Assembly: GCF_015832195.1 (NCBI RefSeq)
Contig: NC_052030.1
Coordinates: forward strand, 12,171,439 to 12,235,438
Direction of reading: 5' to 3'
Length of the DNA stretch: 64,000 bases
Source of the DNA: Motacilla alba alba
Taxonomy: Eukaryota; Chordata; Aves; Passeriformes; Motacillidae
Of this stretch, positions 25,701 through 36,900 are shown in pieces. Below the pieces are notes generated by a model. The model was not told the DNA's origin. It saw only the letters and a list, made by a program, of their open reading frames with translations, and ran no database searches. A program made the position numbers and the translations under genes. Position 1 is the first letter of the stretch. Every line of letters begins with the position of its first letter.

Positions 25701-27994
25701 CTGCCAGGGGGGCACGGAGCGCATTCCTCTGAGTCACCCGGGTTCAGAGGCGGCTCTCTCCCAAATTAGGCTGACTGTGGGCTCATTTGCAGAGGGAAAT
25801 GCAAAAGCCGCATTTGTCATGCACCAGTGTCCCCAGCTGGCAGCAGGGCTCTGCTTTTAACCCTCTGCTTTCCCTTCCACAGAGCTTCCCAAGCTCCGGG
25901 CAATGCTTTTGGCCCGAGACCCTGACATTGAGGATCTCTGAGGCTAAAGGACATTAATGGGTTTAGTGCTAAAAAAGGCATTTCAAGCCCAAAGCTCAGA
26001 ACGGTGCTCCCACTGAAAGCCGGGCAGGGATCAGCCCCAGGCCCCATCCCTGGCAGAGATCAGGGGCACATCTCACTGTGGGAAACTTCAGGATTGTGAT
26101 TAGCCAAGGAAAAGCAAGAAAAGGGACTCCAGGCCGTGCTGCTGTCAGGGCCAAAGGCTGCTCCAAAGGCACCTGCGCCTGCCAGCGGAGCAGAAGGACC
26201 CTTGGCAGGGCCCACAGAGCGCTCCAGAGGCAGAGCCACCTCGCCAGAGCAGGATTCCCGAGCAAACAATGGCTCTTTGTAGGGCTAAACCACACCAGAT
26301 GGCCCGGGCTGGGAGCATCCAAGTTTAAGGATGCACTGAGCTGCTGCGGAGGAGGAGCAGAGCAAGGCCAGGCTCAGGCAGAGCTCGGGGTGTGGAGCCA
26401 CAAGGAGCAAGGGCTGCAGAGATAACGGGGGTGGCATCCCCCCTGCCTCACCCTGCAGGGCAGCTCTGCTCCGCCAGGACCTACAAACACATCCAAAACC
26501 CCGAGGAGAGCCAGGGAGGAAGCAGAGCCCCGAGGAGAGCTGGCTGAACACACCTCTCACGTCCCACAAAAGCGGGATGTAGGTGTAGGAAACGGGAGAA
26601 AAGCCAGGCGAGGCTGGTTCCTGGAGTGCTGTGAAGAAAACCCTCTCCCAGAGAGGGGTCCTGCGTGTGCTGCCCCTGCAGTGGGTGCAGCTGGGGGCAG
26701 TGATGGCCAAGCCAGCAGCCCCAAGGGAGGGAAGCACCAGGCAGTGAGACAGAGATTTTGCCTGCAGATGGTAGAAGAGCAGCAGAGAGCTGTGAAGGGG
26801 GCAGAGGGGAGTGGAAAAGGCCATCACCCCGGCAGAGGAGGCGATGGAAGGAGCCAGGAGACCTGGGCTGTGAGTGCAGGAGGGCCTGGGAGCCGGGCTG
26901 GAGAGCCCTGCGTTCTGCAAGGCACTGACAGTGCAGGAGCCCAGCCAAGGGTTGTGCTCTGCAGAGCTGCTGCCACCATCCCAGGGCACCACGAACCACA
27001 GGGCAGCAGAGGGGAGGCACAGCAGGCTGCCATGAGCAGTGGAGAGCCAGCAATGAGTTATAACCAACTGCATTCATGAACCAAACGAGCCCAAAGCCAA
27101 AGCGGTTCCTACAAGGGAAAAACTAAAATTTGTGCTCACAGCTGTTAAAAGCCAGGGAGATCTGCCCTCAGGTTAGCAGGGCATGGCTGGAAGGGATGGG
27201 GCATCTTCTGAGCGTGTGGAACTGCAGCATCAGCTCTGAAGATGTGCAGGCTGAGCCCTCTGGGGACACCTGGCACTGAAGGGGAGGGGAGAGGAGCAGG
27301 GGGAGAGAACCAGCCTCTCCAAGCACTGCAGCAGGACAGAAACACGCTGTTTTCAGCCCAAAAACACCCCCAGAGCTGCCCAGGGGCAGACGGCCAGGCC
27401 AGGGGAAGGTGCTGGTCAGGGTGGGGGCACAGGAGGGCCCCAGCAGGGGGGTCTGGGGCTGCGTTTCCATGGCCCCACACCTGGCACCCAGCTGAGCTCA
27501 CCCAGAGCAGCCTCCGGGGAGTTTCACCCTTCCCTCAGCTGCCAAAAACCACACGGGAGCCTGCAGCCTCCCAGCCCCAGCTGTGCCAGGCCTCCAAGGA
27601 CAGCAGCACCCCCAACTCCTTTTTCATCAACCCCAGGTTGTTCTAAGCAACAAAACCTCAGTTTCCTGTGAATTTATCCTGGCAGCCCATCCGTGCTCCC
27701 TGCCCAGGAGCACCAAGGGTCCCACACTGCCAGGGGCTGCTGGATTGCTGTGGGCCAGCACAATAAATCTCCTGCAAACCCCTGAATTCCACCCGAGCCT
27801 CACTTTGCACCCCCAAATCACAGATGCTGTGGCTTCTGCCAAGCTGGACTGTTAGGACAGAGGGGGGGAAAAAAAACTTCTGGGGATTTATTTCTTGACC
27901 CAAAGCTATCCCTTTTGGAGGAGACCTTCCATGCCAAATCCTAACTAAAATAAAATAAAATAAAAAACAAATAAAAAGAAAATAATAAAATCAC

Positions 27995-28140
27995 ATTCAT
28001 TAGTCAGCTCGCTTGGCTGGATCTGCAATAAGAATGTAATAAACTTTCCATATGTCTCGATAAACTAGACAGCTTAAGTTATGAGCAGAAAAAGGCATCA
28101 ATTTTTAAAATGTCAGAATTTGCCATGAGACTCGGGCCAA
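27995..28140. promoter_or_regulatory. AT-rich island, candidate conserved non-coding element
   Basis: A single-copy AT-rich block with ATTAGTCAGC, CTTAAGTTATGAGCAG and TTTGCCATGAGAC segments and no coding frame. It may be conserved regulatory DNA; only composition supports this. Confidence 0.25.
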
Positions 28141-28764
28141 GCACTTGTTCCTAACGAGATGGTGGGAAGAGTCAGATCCAAGTTCAGAGACAAAAGAGCT
28201 GGAGGAGGCCCCGCCAGCTCAGCACTCGTGGCTCCTTTTAAAGCCCTTGCTCTCCCCAGAAAGCAGCTCCTGCCCCTGCTCCCAAAGCAGGATGTGTCCC
28301 CCTCCCAGCAGGGATGGGGGGCTCTGCTGCCTGCCAGGACACCCCTGACAGCTCTGGCAAGGAGGACGCTCCAGGCACAGACCCCCCTGTCTGCTGTCAG
28401 CAGGGATTGATGAAGAAACTTGGCATGCCCAGTGTGGGACTCTCCACTTTGCCCTGCAGGGATTTACTGCGTTCACCTGACCCCATCCCGCTGCAGGAAG
28501 CAGGGAGACACTGACCTGTCCTGGCCGGGGTCACTGCCCTGAGCTCGGCTCTGATGGAGCCCCCCAGCCTGCCCCAAACCAGCTGCACCCCCCTGGAGAA
28601 GGCTCTTGAGGAGCTCTGGTGCTGCTGGTGCGAGCCAAACCCAGCCTGCTGCTCACACACATCCCTGCCACATCCCTGATGCTCAGCCCTGTCAGGGTGG
28701 GGGCAAACCTTCAGTTTGTGCCCTGAGGGTCCGACCCTGTGGCTGTGTCTGAGGCTCCCAGGAT

Positions 28765-29155
28765 GAGGGGAGAGAATCCTGACTCCACGTTCCAGAGGGC
28801 TGATTATATTATGAGATATATTATATTAAAAATGCTATATTAAAACTGTACTAAAAGAACAGAGAGAAAGGATTTATCAGAAGGCTGGGCAGGAATAGAA
28901 AGGAATGATAACAAAAGCTCCTGAGTGCTCAGAACCTGAGCCCAGCTGGACCAATGACTGGTGACCGAGTAGAAACAATCCACACGAGACCAAGCCAAGA
29001 TTCACCTGCTGGTAAACAACCTCCAGACCACATTCCACAGCCATCAGATATTGTTTACCTTTATCAGCTATTGTTTACCTTTCTTTCCTGAGGCCTCTCA
29101 GCTTCTCAGGAGAAAATCCCAGTGACAGGACTTTCACAAAACATCCCAGTGGCAT
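28765..29155 (-). mobile_element. Solo LTR, LTR5-like family, diverged copy 2
   Basis: On the minus strand this follows the same order of blocks as the LTR at 11878: a GTCACTGGGATTTTCTCC start near 29140, a TGTTTACC block, a TTTAGTACAGTTTTAATATA tract, and a GGAACGTGGAGTCAGGATTC end near 28780. It is much more diverged than copy 3 and looks like another subfamily. It has a local duplication of the TTGTTTACCTTT block at about 29050-29085. Confidence 0.7.
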
Positions 29156-29904
29156 GACCCCACCAAGGAGGGCAGCACAAGGGATGCAGGAGTGGCCCTG
29201 GGGGGTTTTTCAGCCAGCCCAGGGCACAGAGGCTGCTCCCCAGCCCCATTCCAGCTCTGGGACAGCACAAGGGTGTGTGCTATAAATAAAATAATATTTC
29301 AAAATATTTCTAGATCAGGCTGGGACTGATCTGTAAATATTTTGCAAGCTGTCCTGCTCGCAGGTGGGCACAGAGCTGGCCCCCAGCCGGGGTGGATCTG
29401 AGCAAACCCTGAGAGTGATGGTCTTTCAGCACTTTAATTCCAAAGCAGTAGGTGAGAACAGCCTGCCTGATGTTCAGCAGGAAATTGAGCTGCAGCAGCC
29501 CAGCAGACATATTCCTGCACAGCTCCCCCAGCAGCTCTGGGAAAGTTTCCAAATTCCTGCACCATTAACATTTAAGGAATCGTCTCTGAAGCCTGGCAGT
29601 TCAACAGAGAGGAGAAACAAGACACTGTAAATGGATTTGTTCAGTGGAGGGCAGGCACTGAGGGGCTGCTTCAACCAGGGCTCAAACAGCAAAGGTCTGC
29701 CCCAAAGCACTCCAGCATTTCAGGTTTTCCACCCATTCTGCTGCTCTTTGACCACTCTCAGGCCCTGGCAGCATTTTATGGTGGTGACCTCCTGCTACAG
29801 GGTGAGGGACACAGAGCCTCAGGTGAGAGCAGCTGCTGCCTGTGCCCACCCTGAGCCAGGGGCAGCCCACCAGGGCGAGCTGGGGGATATTGTACCTGCA
29901 GGGA

Positions 29905-30392
29905 GGAATGAGGAACCTGCCCCCACGCTCTCAGAAGGCTAATTTATTATTTTATGATACTATATTTCATTAAAGAATATACTAAAGAATATACTAAATA
30001 TATTAAAGAATATACTAAATATATTCTATACTAAATATATTAAAGAATATACTAAAGAATATACTAAAATATATAGAATATACTAAACTGTACTAAAGAA
30101 TACAGAAAGGATACAGACAGAAGGCTACAAAGATAATAATGAAAACTCAGGGCTCTCTCCAGAGCCTGACACAGCTCGGCACTGGTTGGCCAAGGAGTCA
30201 AAATAATTCACACCAGAAACCAATAAACAATCACCTGTGGGTGAACAATCCCCAGACACATTCCACACGAGCAAAACACAGGAGAAGCTAATGAGATAAT
30301 TACTATTTTCCTTGTTTTCTGAGGCTCCTCAGCTTCCCAGGAGAAAAATCCTGGGCAAAGGGATTTTTCAGAAGATGTGAATGTGACAGGTG
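29905..30392 (-). mobile_element. Solo LTR, LTR5-like family, copy 3
   Basis: The reverse complement begins CTGTCACATTCAC at about 30390. It contains TTTTTCTCCTGGGAAGCTG and TTGTTCACCCACAGG, and ends near 29890-29905. It closely matches copy 1 at 11878. It is about 90 bp longer because of a tandem expansion of an AAAGAATATACTAAATATAT-type unit at about 29973-30085. Confidence 0.8.
29973..30085. repeat. AT-rich tandem expansion inside LTR copy 3
   Basis: AAAGAATATACTAAA and TATATTAAAGAATATACT are repeated about five times. The equivalent part of the LTR at 11878-12275 has only one or two such units. Confidence 0.85.
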
Positions 30393-30446
30393 GCCACATC
30401 CCAAGTTCCTGGTGGCCACATCCCAAACTCCTGGTGGCCACATCCA
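30383..30446. repeat. 22-bp tandem repeat (about 3 copies)
   Basis: GGTGGCCACATCCCAA-type units occur at about 30389, 30411 and 30433, directly at the end of the LTR. Confidence 0.85.
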
Positions 30447-33400
30447 GCCAGGGCTGCTGGGAAGGGGTTGCGAGCAGCAGTGCCTGGTGTGGGTGGCACG
30501 AGCAGCCCTCATTCCCAGCACAGATCCAAAACCCCAGCCTGCCCCTCCCTGGCTCCCCCTCACGCTGCTCAGAGACACCTTGGTGCTGTGGGCAGGGAAA
30601 GAACGCTGTGATTTATTTCCCCACACACATCTTGACATCTTTATTGGTGCCTGCAGCAGGCACAGCCAGACCTGGCAGGCAATCGTGCTCCTGCAATGCC
30701 CAGCACGAGGGGCTGGGGCTGCCCTGAGCCTCCCTCACTGGGCAGGAACATTCCTGAATCCCCCCTGGATTGCTGCAGGAGCTCCCTGTGCCCCTGGCTG
30801 GGGGGCAGCGACAGGGCAAGGCTTCCCCCTGGTTTTGTTCTCCAAGCCCACGTTTGAGCTTAGCCGAGTGCCCCCTCCCTGAGGGTGAGTGGAAGGAGAC
30901 AGAAATTGTCCTTTTCAAACAGGATCCCTGGCATCAGAGCTTAGCCCCAGCCCAGAAGATGCAGAGCTCCTTCCCTCCCCTCTTTTAGTTAACCTGCCCA
31001 CTGCTACACAAGTGTAATTCTAATTACAAGCTCCCGGTTCATTGTCCTCAGTCCCAGACAGAGAACCAGTTCTGCCTCCACTTCCCTCTTGCAAACACGT
31101 GGATTTGGGATTTTCAATTGAAAAATCTAATTAAATTTCTTTTCTAAGCCTGGGTCTGCCCTGGTACAAGCTGTTGGGCAGCACAACCCACTCATGCTCC
31201 AAACCATTCCACCTCTCTTAAGAGAGTGTTTTCCATGGCCCCTGCCCCTTCCCACAGGCAGCAAACGAGAGAAAACAGTCAAAACCTGTCCAAAAAGTGC
31301 CCCGTGCTGGCTGAGCTGCCCCCAGCAGGATGCACCACCCCCTGAGCTGCTCAGCCACATCTGGGAGCCATTGGAGGGGAGCAGGGAGAGCAGGACCACC
31401 CAGAGCTTCAAAGGGCAGCATCTGCACCCAAAATCCAGCCCAGTCCCTGTCGTGACCCAAGCTGCTGGTGGCCTCTCAGTGCAAAGTGCTGCACAGAATG
31501 CTGCACTGGAGCATGCACAGCACCAGTGAATGCAGCAAACTGCTCCTCTGGACTCAGCTGCTGCCACAGGGCTTGGGTCCCCGGAGCAGTGCAAGGAGCC
31601 CACGGGTTCAGAGTTTATCATTTTCAAGTTTACAGTAAGTTTAAGAGCATAGAATGAGTCAAAATCACCTGCAATTAGCTCTTCTGGGAGCACCCCGGGC
31701 ACGGAAGAGGTTTGCCCCAGCCTGGTGACTCTGCCTCTCCTGCAAAAGGCAGGGAATTGTGGAGAGCACGCTGGCAGAGGGGACTGTCCCCTCTCAGGTG
31801 TCACAGACCCGGCCATGCTGCTGCCAGCAGGAGCAGGAGGTACCAGGGCTGCCTCAGAAAAACAGATTTGGCATTTGGAGGCAGCACAAAGCCCTTGTGT
31901 TCCTCTGCAGCCCCAATGTTTGCTGGATGTGCAATTCCCTCCACTAACAAACCCAGGAGGAAAAAAAACCCAAAACAAATCCTGAAAGAGTTTACGTACA
32001 CCCTCCTGGGACTTGGTTTCAAGTCTAATTGCCACTCGCACAGATTCAATTCCAAGCGTTGACCTCACAGTTTCCCCCTGTGCAAGCTGAGCACGGGAGG
32101 CAGAGGCTGCTCCTCTCCCCAGCCCAGAGCAGCAGCAGCTGCTGGGGCAGGCAGGAATGGCTCTCCCAGCCCTTTTTGGGTGCCAGGGATGGGGCTGAGG
32201 CTGCCCCAGCCCCTCTGAAGGGCCTGGATCCACAGGCACTCCCCGCATCTGTGAGTTTCAATAAATGCATAAAGCCAGCGAGCTGCTCAGCCCCGCTGCT
32301 CAGAGGGGAGCCCCAAACCCCTAAAGCAGCGTGAAGCAGGGCTGGGAGAGGGCTCTGAGGTTAGACCTGCGTGGGAAATGAGCAAGCAGCTCTCCCACAG
32401 CCGCAGCAGCCAGGCAAGCACAGCCCCAAACACCCCCTGGCCAGGCAGGGCCAGCCCTCACAGAGCCCTGCTCACCTCTGGGAGGAAAATCCCATTTTCC
32501 GATGCACAGCGAGCGCTCCTGGATTTACTGTTATCTGTTCCAACAAGGCAAAAGCCCCTGGTCAGTGCAGCTGGCAGGAGAGCCCGTGGCTCAGCCCCCC
32601 TGGCTCTCAGGCACCAGGCTGCCCTGGCATCAATCACCAGGCACGGGAGAAATAAAAGCTCTGGAATATTGTTGTTCCAGGATTGATGCCTCTGGCTGCG
32701 AAAACAAACGTCCCAGGCTTGCCTCCACGCTCGTTTCTGATAAATGATTTGACTTCACCTTGACGCTCCTGCAGCAGCAGGAGACCATTACCCCGAGACA
32801 ATGTTTTATTCCACTGACATTATCTCTTAATTATAATGTGAGGGATATCAGAGAGAGCAGGAGCCCGCCGATCCCTCAGGCCGAGTTTCTGTACTCTCTC
32901 CTGTCAGGGTACCTGGGGGAGGTTGGTTACAGCACTTCACTGCTCTGCTCAAGCCCAGCCTGCAGAGGGGACCCTGCCCCACCTCTGGGAAAATATAAAA
33001 TATGTTTTTATCCAGCAGCAAGCGATTGCAGGCCTGGTTTCTTCCTTTTTTTTTTTTAAATTTCCAGAAGCCAAGAGCTTTTCAGAAAGACAGAAAGGTC
33101 GCTTGCATATTTTAAACTGAGATTTTAAGCAAGATTCAAAAGGGATTTGGCATTTACTGCACGTCACTTAACATTCAGATGCAATTTTTGGAAGGGATCA
33201 CAAACCTTATGCTTCAGGCATTCTGCCAGTTGCTAACTACTGGCAGGAGACTGGCGAGGTGAGTTCTGGGCTCACCTGGGCTATTTTGGGGTTCTTTTTC
33301 CCCCCAGAGCCGTTTGGGGCTCAGCCCATGCTCGGGGGGCTGGGCTGTCAGCGAGTCTGATTGGCGTTAATTGTTTGAAAGGCTTTGTTTTGCAAAAAAA

Positions 33401-33518
33401 ACCCTGTGTCAACGCAGTGAATAAACAACAAGGAGGGGAACCAAAGAGCTGCCCTGAATCCCTGAACCACAGCAAGAATCCCTGCTCCTGTCCCAGAACC
33501 CCACAGAGCACAGTACTG

Positions 33519-33640
33519 CAAAGAAATAAAAAAAACCAAAAAACCACAAAAAACCAAACAACAACAAACCAGAAACCTTCCCTCCAAAAAAACAAAAACA
33601 AAAAATCCAAAAAAACCCAAAACACCAAAAAACCCGACCC
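33519..33640. repeat. A-rich low-complexity tract
   Basis: A runs are broken by C and CC, like the tract at 17696. The complement produces a spurious Phe/Leu/Trp-rich frame. Confidence 0.9.
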
Positions 33641-33914
33641 AGCAAAGAGCGTTTTAATATTTAAGCCCAGCCAAATTAATTAACTTGTGAGAGAAAAGGG
33701 GCTGGGATTTTTTCGGGGTGAGGTTTGTCTCCAGCAGGAAAGGAGCGGTGCCAGCTCCTGCTGCCACCAACCCGCGGGGCAGGCACCGGGCAGAGGTGCC
33801 AGGAGGGCTGGGCTGCCAAAATCCGCCAAAAATCCCCCAAAATCCGCCGTGCCACCAGAGGGGGAGGATGGGGCTCACCCCAACATCTTCATCCCCACCC
33901 CACAGCATGCAGCA

Positions 33915-33957
33915 GCAATTAGCGGGGCCCTAATCACAATTAGCGGGGCCCTAATCC
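33915..33957. repeat. 21-bp duplicated palindromic motif
   Basis: CAATTAGCGGGGCCCTAATC occurs twice at 33916 and 33937. Each copy contains ATTAG, seven bases, then CTAAT. These arms are exact inverted repeats carrying facing TAAT cores. Confidence 0.9.
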
Positions 33958-36900
33958 CAGGGACACAGCCGGCTGGCAGGTGGGGACATCCCAGATAGGC
34001 GGGGGGCTGTCAGGGGCACGGTGACAGGGACAGAGCCCTGTGGCAGCCCTCAGCATCCAGCTGTGCCCAGCTCCCGCAGCAGCTGGAGAGCAGAGCGTGC
34101 AGCTCTCCGCAGGGAGCAAGCGTTGATTTGTTTCGCCATTTCCATTAATTAGCAGGTAAATGAGATCCCTGCGCACTCCGTGGGCACCTCGCCTCATCTG
34201 TCTGGGCTCTGGCAGCTGCTGGGTGTTTGCAGCACACGGTGCCCGGCAGGGCAGCCTCTCCTCGCCCTGCCCTCCAGAGCCAGCCCAGCTGCTTCATCTC
34301 AGCGTCCTCCCCTGGAATTTGTCCTCAGCAGCTAAAAATCCATCCCCGTGCGGGCAGGGGGGCTCTGAGCCCCCGAGGCTTCAATTAGCAGGGGAAAAGG
34401 ACCTCGGAGCCTGGAGCACGGCTGCAGTTTTTGGGTAAATGACACCCAGAGGGCCGAATTTGGGAGCTGGCTCAGGGCTCACACCAGAGCCGGTGCCTTC
34501 AGCTCTCCCCCTGGAACCCTTCCTGGAAGCCAATTAACAGCACCCAGTGCCTGCTCAGCTGCTCTTAATTTGTAATTAAAGTCAGGCCACAGCTGAGCAA
34601 TGGCAACCTTTGAGGGGAGGTGATGGGGAAGAGGGGAATCATCTTTGATTTATTACAAGGGAGAGAGCCGCAGCCTGGCTGCAGGAGGGACTGGTGGAAT
34701 CACACAGGTTCCATGGCTCAAAGCCCTGCAGGGCTGCAGGAGGCAGAGCTCCTCCCCTGCCCCAGGAAATTCCAGGGATGGAAAGCAAGCTGAGTAGGGC
34801 AGGAGATGCCCAGTTAATGGGAGGTTCTGGGGGACACAAGCAGGGGGGAGCTGGGAGCACTCAGACCGTGGCACAGACACCTGGAAGACACCAAACCCAT
34901 CCCCAAAGTGCATCCCAGAGAGCTGCCCCTCTCTATGAGCATCCTGCTCCAGCCCCACAAGGAACACAGCTATGGGGCCAGGCACGCTCCCACCCCACCC
35001 CACCCCACTGCCTGGGGGGGACCCCACGCCAGCAAGCTGCAGCTCTGATCGAACAAGGATGATTTTTGGGGGGCAGGGGGAGGTTTTGGATCACGTGGAG
35101 GGGTGGGACACGCTCTCAGCATGCTCATTTACAGCCTGTGACATGCCCCAGTGATTTACAGGCACCAAGAGGGCCCGCTGGGCTTTCCGGGATTACTTAG
35201 CACAGGATGAAGATCAAATGCAAAAGGGTGCATGGTATGTGAACCTCTCCAGCCAGCCAGGGCTGCTGAACCCTCTGGTTTCTTTCACGAGGCTTTGAAA
35301 TGGGGAAACGTAGCTTCAGATAATTTATTTGCTAGGGGCACTGAGGAGGGCAGGGGAGTATTTATGAGCCGAAGAAAATCCACAAGGAATGTCTGCAGGA
35401 GTGCTGCTCAGGTGGGGAGGGGGAATGTGATCCCTGCCCTCAGCCCTGGCTGCCGGGGAGAGGGGTCACCTCCTCCAGAGCCCCCAAAGCATTCCCTAGT
35501 CCCATCAGGGCATGGAAATTAACCTTGTAAACACAGCACCAGCAGGAGGGGGGAGCACAACCAGGAGCTGTCTGGCAGCTCTCTGCAGGCAGGCAGGGAC
35601 TGCCCCTCGGTGTCTGGGGGCAGAGAAGCTGTTGGGTCACCCACAGGGCATCCCCCTGCACCCCTTGAGGATGCTCAGCACATCTGGACCCGGAGCAGCC
35701 CCGCCATGAGGGGGGGACTGAGTTACCAACACCAGCAGCTGCTGTTTGCTGAAGCAGAGCTCAAAAAAACCCAATCCCCATTTATTTTTGTCGTCGCCGA
35801 AGGTGGTTTTCCAGAGCTCTGGAAGCACAGTGCTCCCAAGGGAGACAGCTGAAAGAGGGAGGCTCAGTGCTGGAGCTGGGGACACTTCAGAGCCAGGGGC
35901 TGAGAACCTGGGAAACACCAACTTCCAGCCCCGGATGTTCCCAGGGATCTGCCCTGCTCGGGTTACTGCAGCCATGGCCCCGAGCCAGAGGCTTCCTTGG
36001 AAAAGCAGAGGAAGTTCTGCAGCGGGGGGAGAGGTAATTCCTTGAAACGCTCTCTTTGGGGATGGATCTGCAGTTGCTGGAAATTCCTCCCCTGGAAGCT
36101 CAGCTGCAGGGCTCAGCTCTCTGTGGCCCTGATGGGCTCCAGCCTGGCAGGGGTGGCACACCGTGACACCTGGGCACCTGGTGAAGCCTCTGCCTCCCGA
36201 GCAAGCAGTGCCACACACAATTCCCTACAGGAACTGCTCTGGGAGCCACAACAGATGGAGAAGACAAAGCAGCTGGGTCGCTGAGGGAGATGGGTTTTTA
36301 ACAGAGCTACAAATAATGTCAGTAAGAGCAGAAATGCAGCGGGATGCCCCCTGGAACACTCAGCAGCCACAGGGGCAGACAGGGGGACGGGAGGGAACCA
36401 GGCAGGCAGCCCTTGGGGTGTTGCTTGATGAAGACTGTCCCCACCTGAGGAGAACCCTGTGGGGCAAAGCCCCTGCTGTGGTATCAGCTGCTGGGGATGG
36501 TCCCTGCTCCTGCAGAAGCCAGAGAGCAGCTGGAGAAGGGCTGGGCACAGCTCTCACACCACCCTGCAGGCACCACACACGTCCAAAGCAGCAGCTCTGA
36601 AAGCCAGCTTATATCTGGGAAAATCAGGAACTCACAAAAGGAGGGAAATAATAAACTTCTTATAAAGCAATTCCTCTAAAATAGCATTGTGTCCTAACCC
36701 CCAGGAACCACAGGCTGAGGGACCAAACCTTGTTCCTCCAGGGACTGAGAGCACCATTTGGTATCAATTTTCCATCTGACTGCTCCTTTTTAGGAATTGT
36801 TTCTCGTGCTCCCAGGGAGCCACCGAGCACAGGGAGCAGGGATCTGAGCTGGCTGCACAGCAGCACCCCGAGCCCCCCAGGCCTGGGTGCCAGGGGGAGC

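Larger units (their letters stand above)
21451..28764. other. Intergenic, no gene seen
   Basis: A long GC-rich stretch with no supported gene. Apparent frames such as 26285-27073 (minus) overlap opposite-strand frames and have no recognisable content. AT-rich islands at 22505-22760 and 27995-28140 are listed as possible regulatory sequence. An (AAAAT)n-type A-rich run is at about 27943-27990. Confidence 0.55.

Noticed and set aside
31127..32248. 373-codon minus-strand frame, the longest uninterrupted frame in the left half apart from repeat- and gap-derived ones
   Set aside because: No recognisable domain or family, Cys/Pro/Ser-rich composition typical of GC-rich non-coding DNA, overlapping plus-strand frames, and no promoter or splice context.
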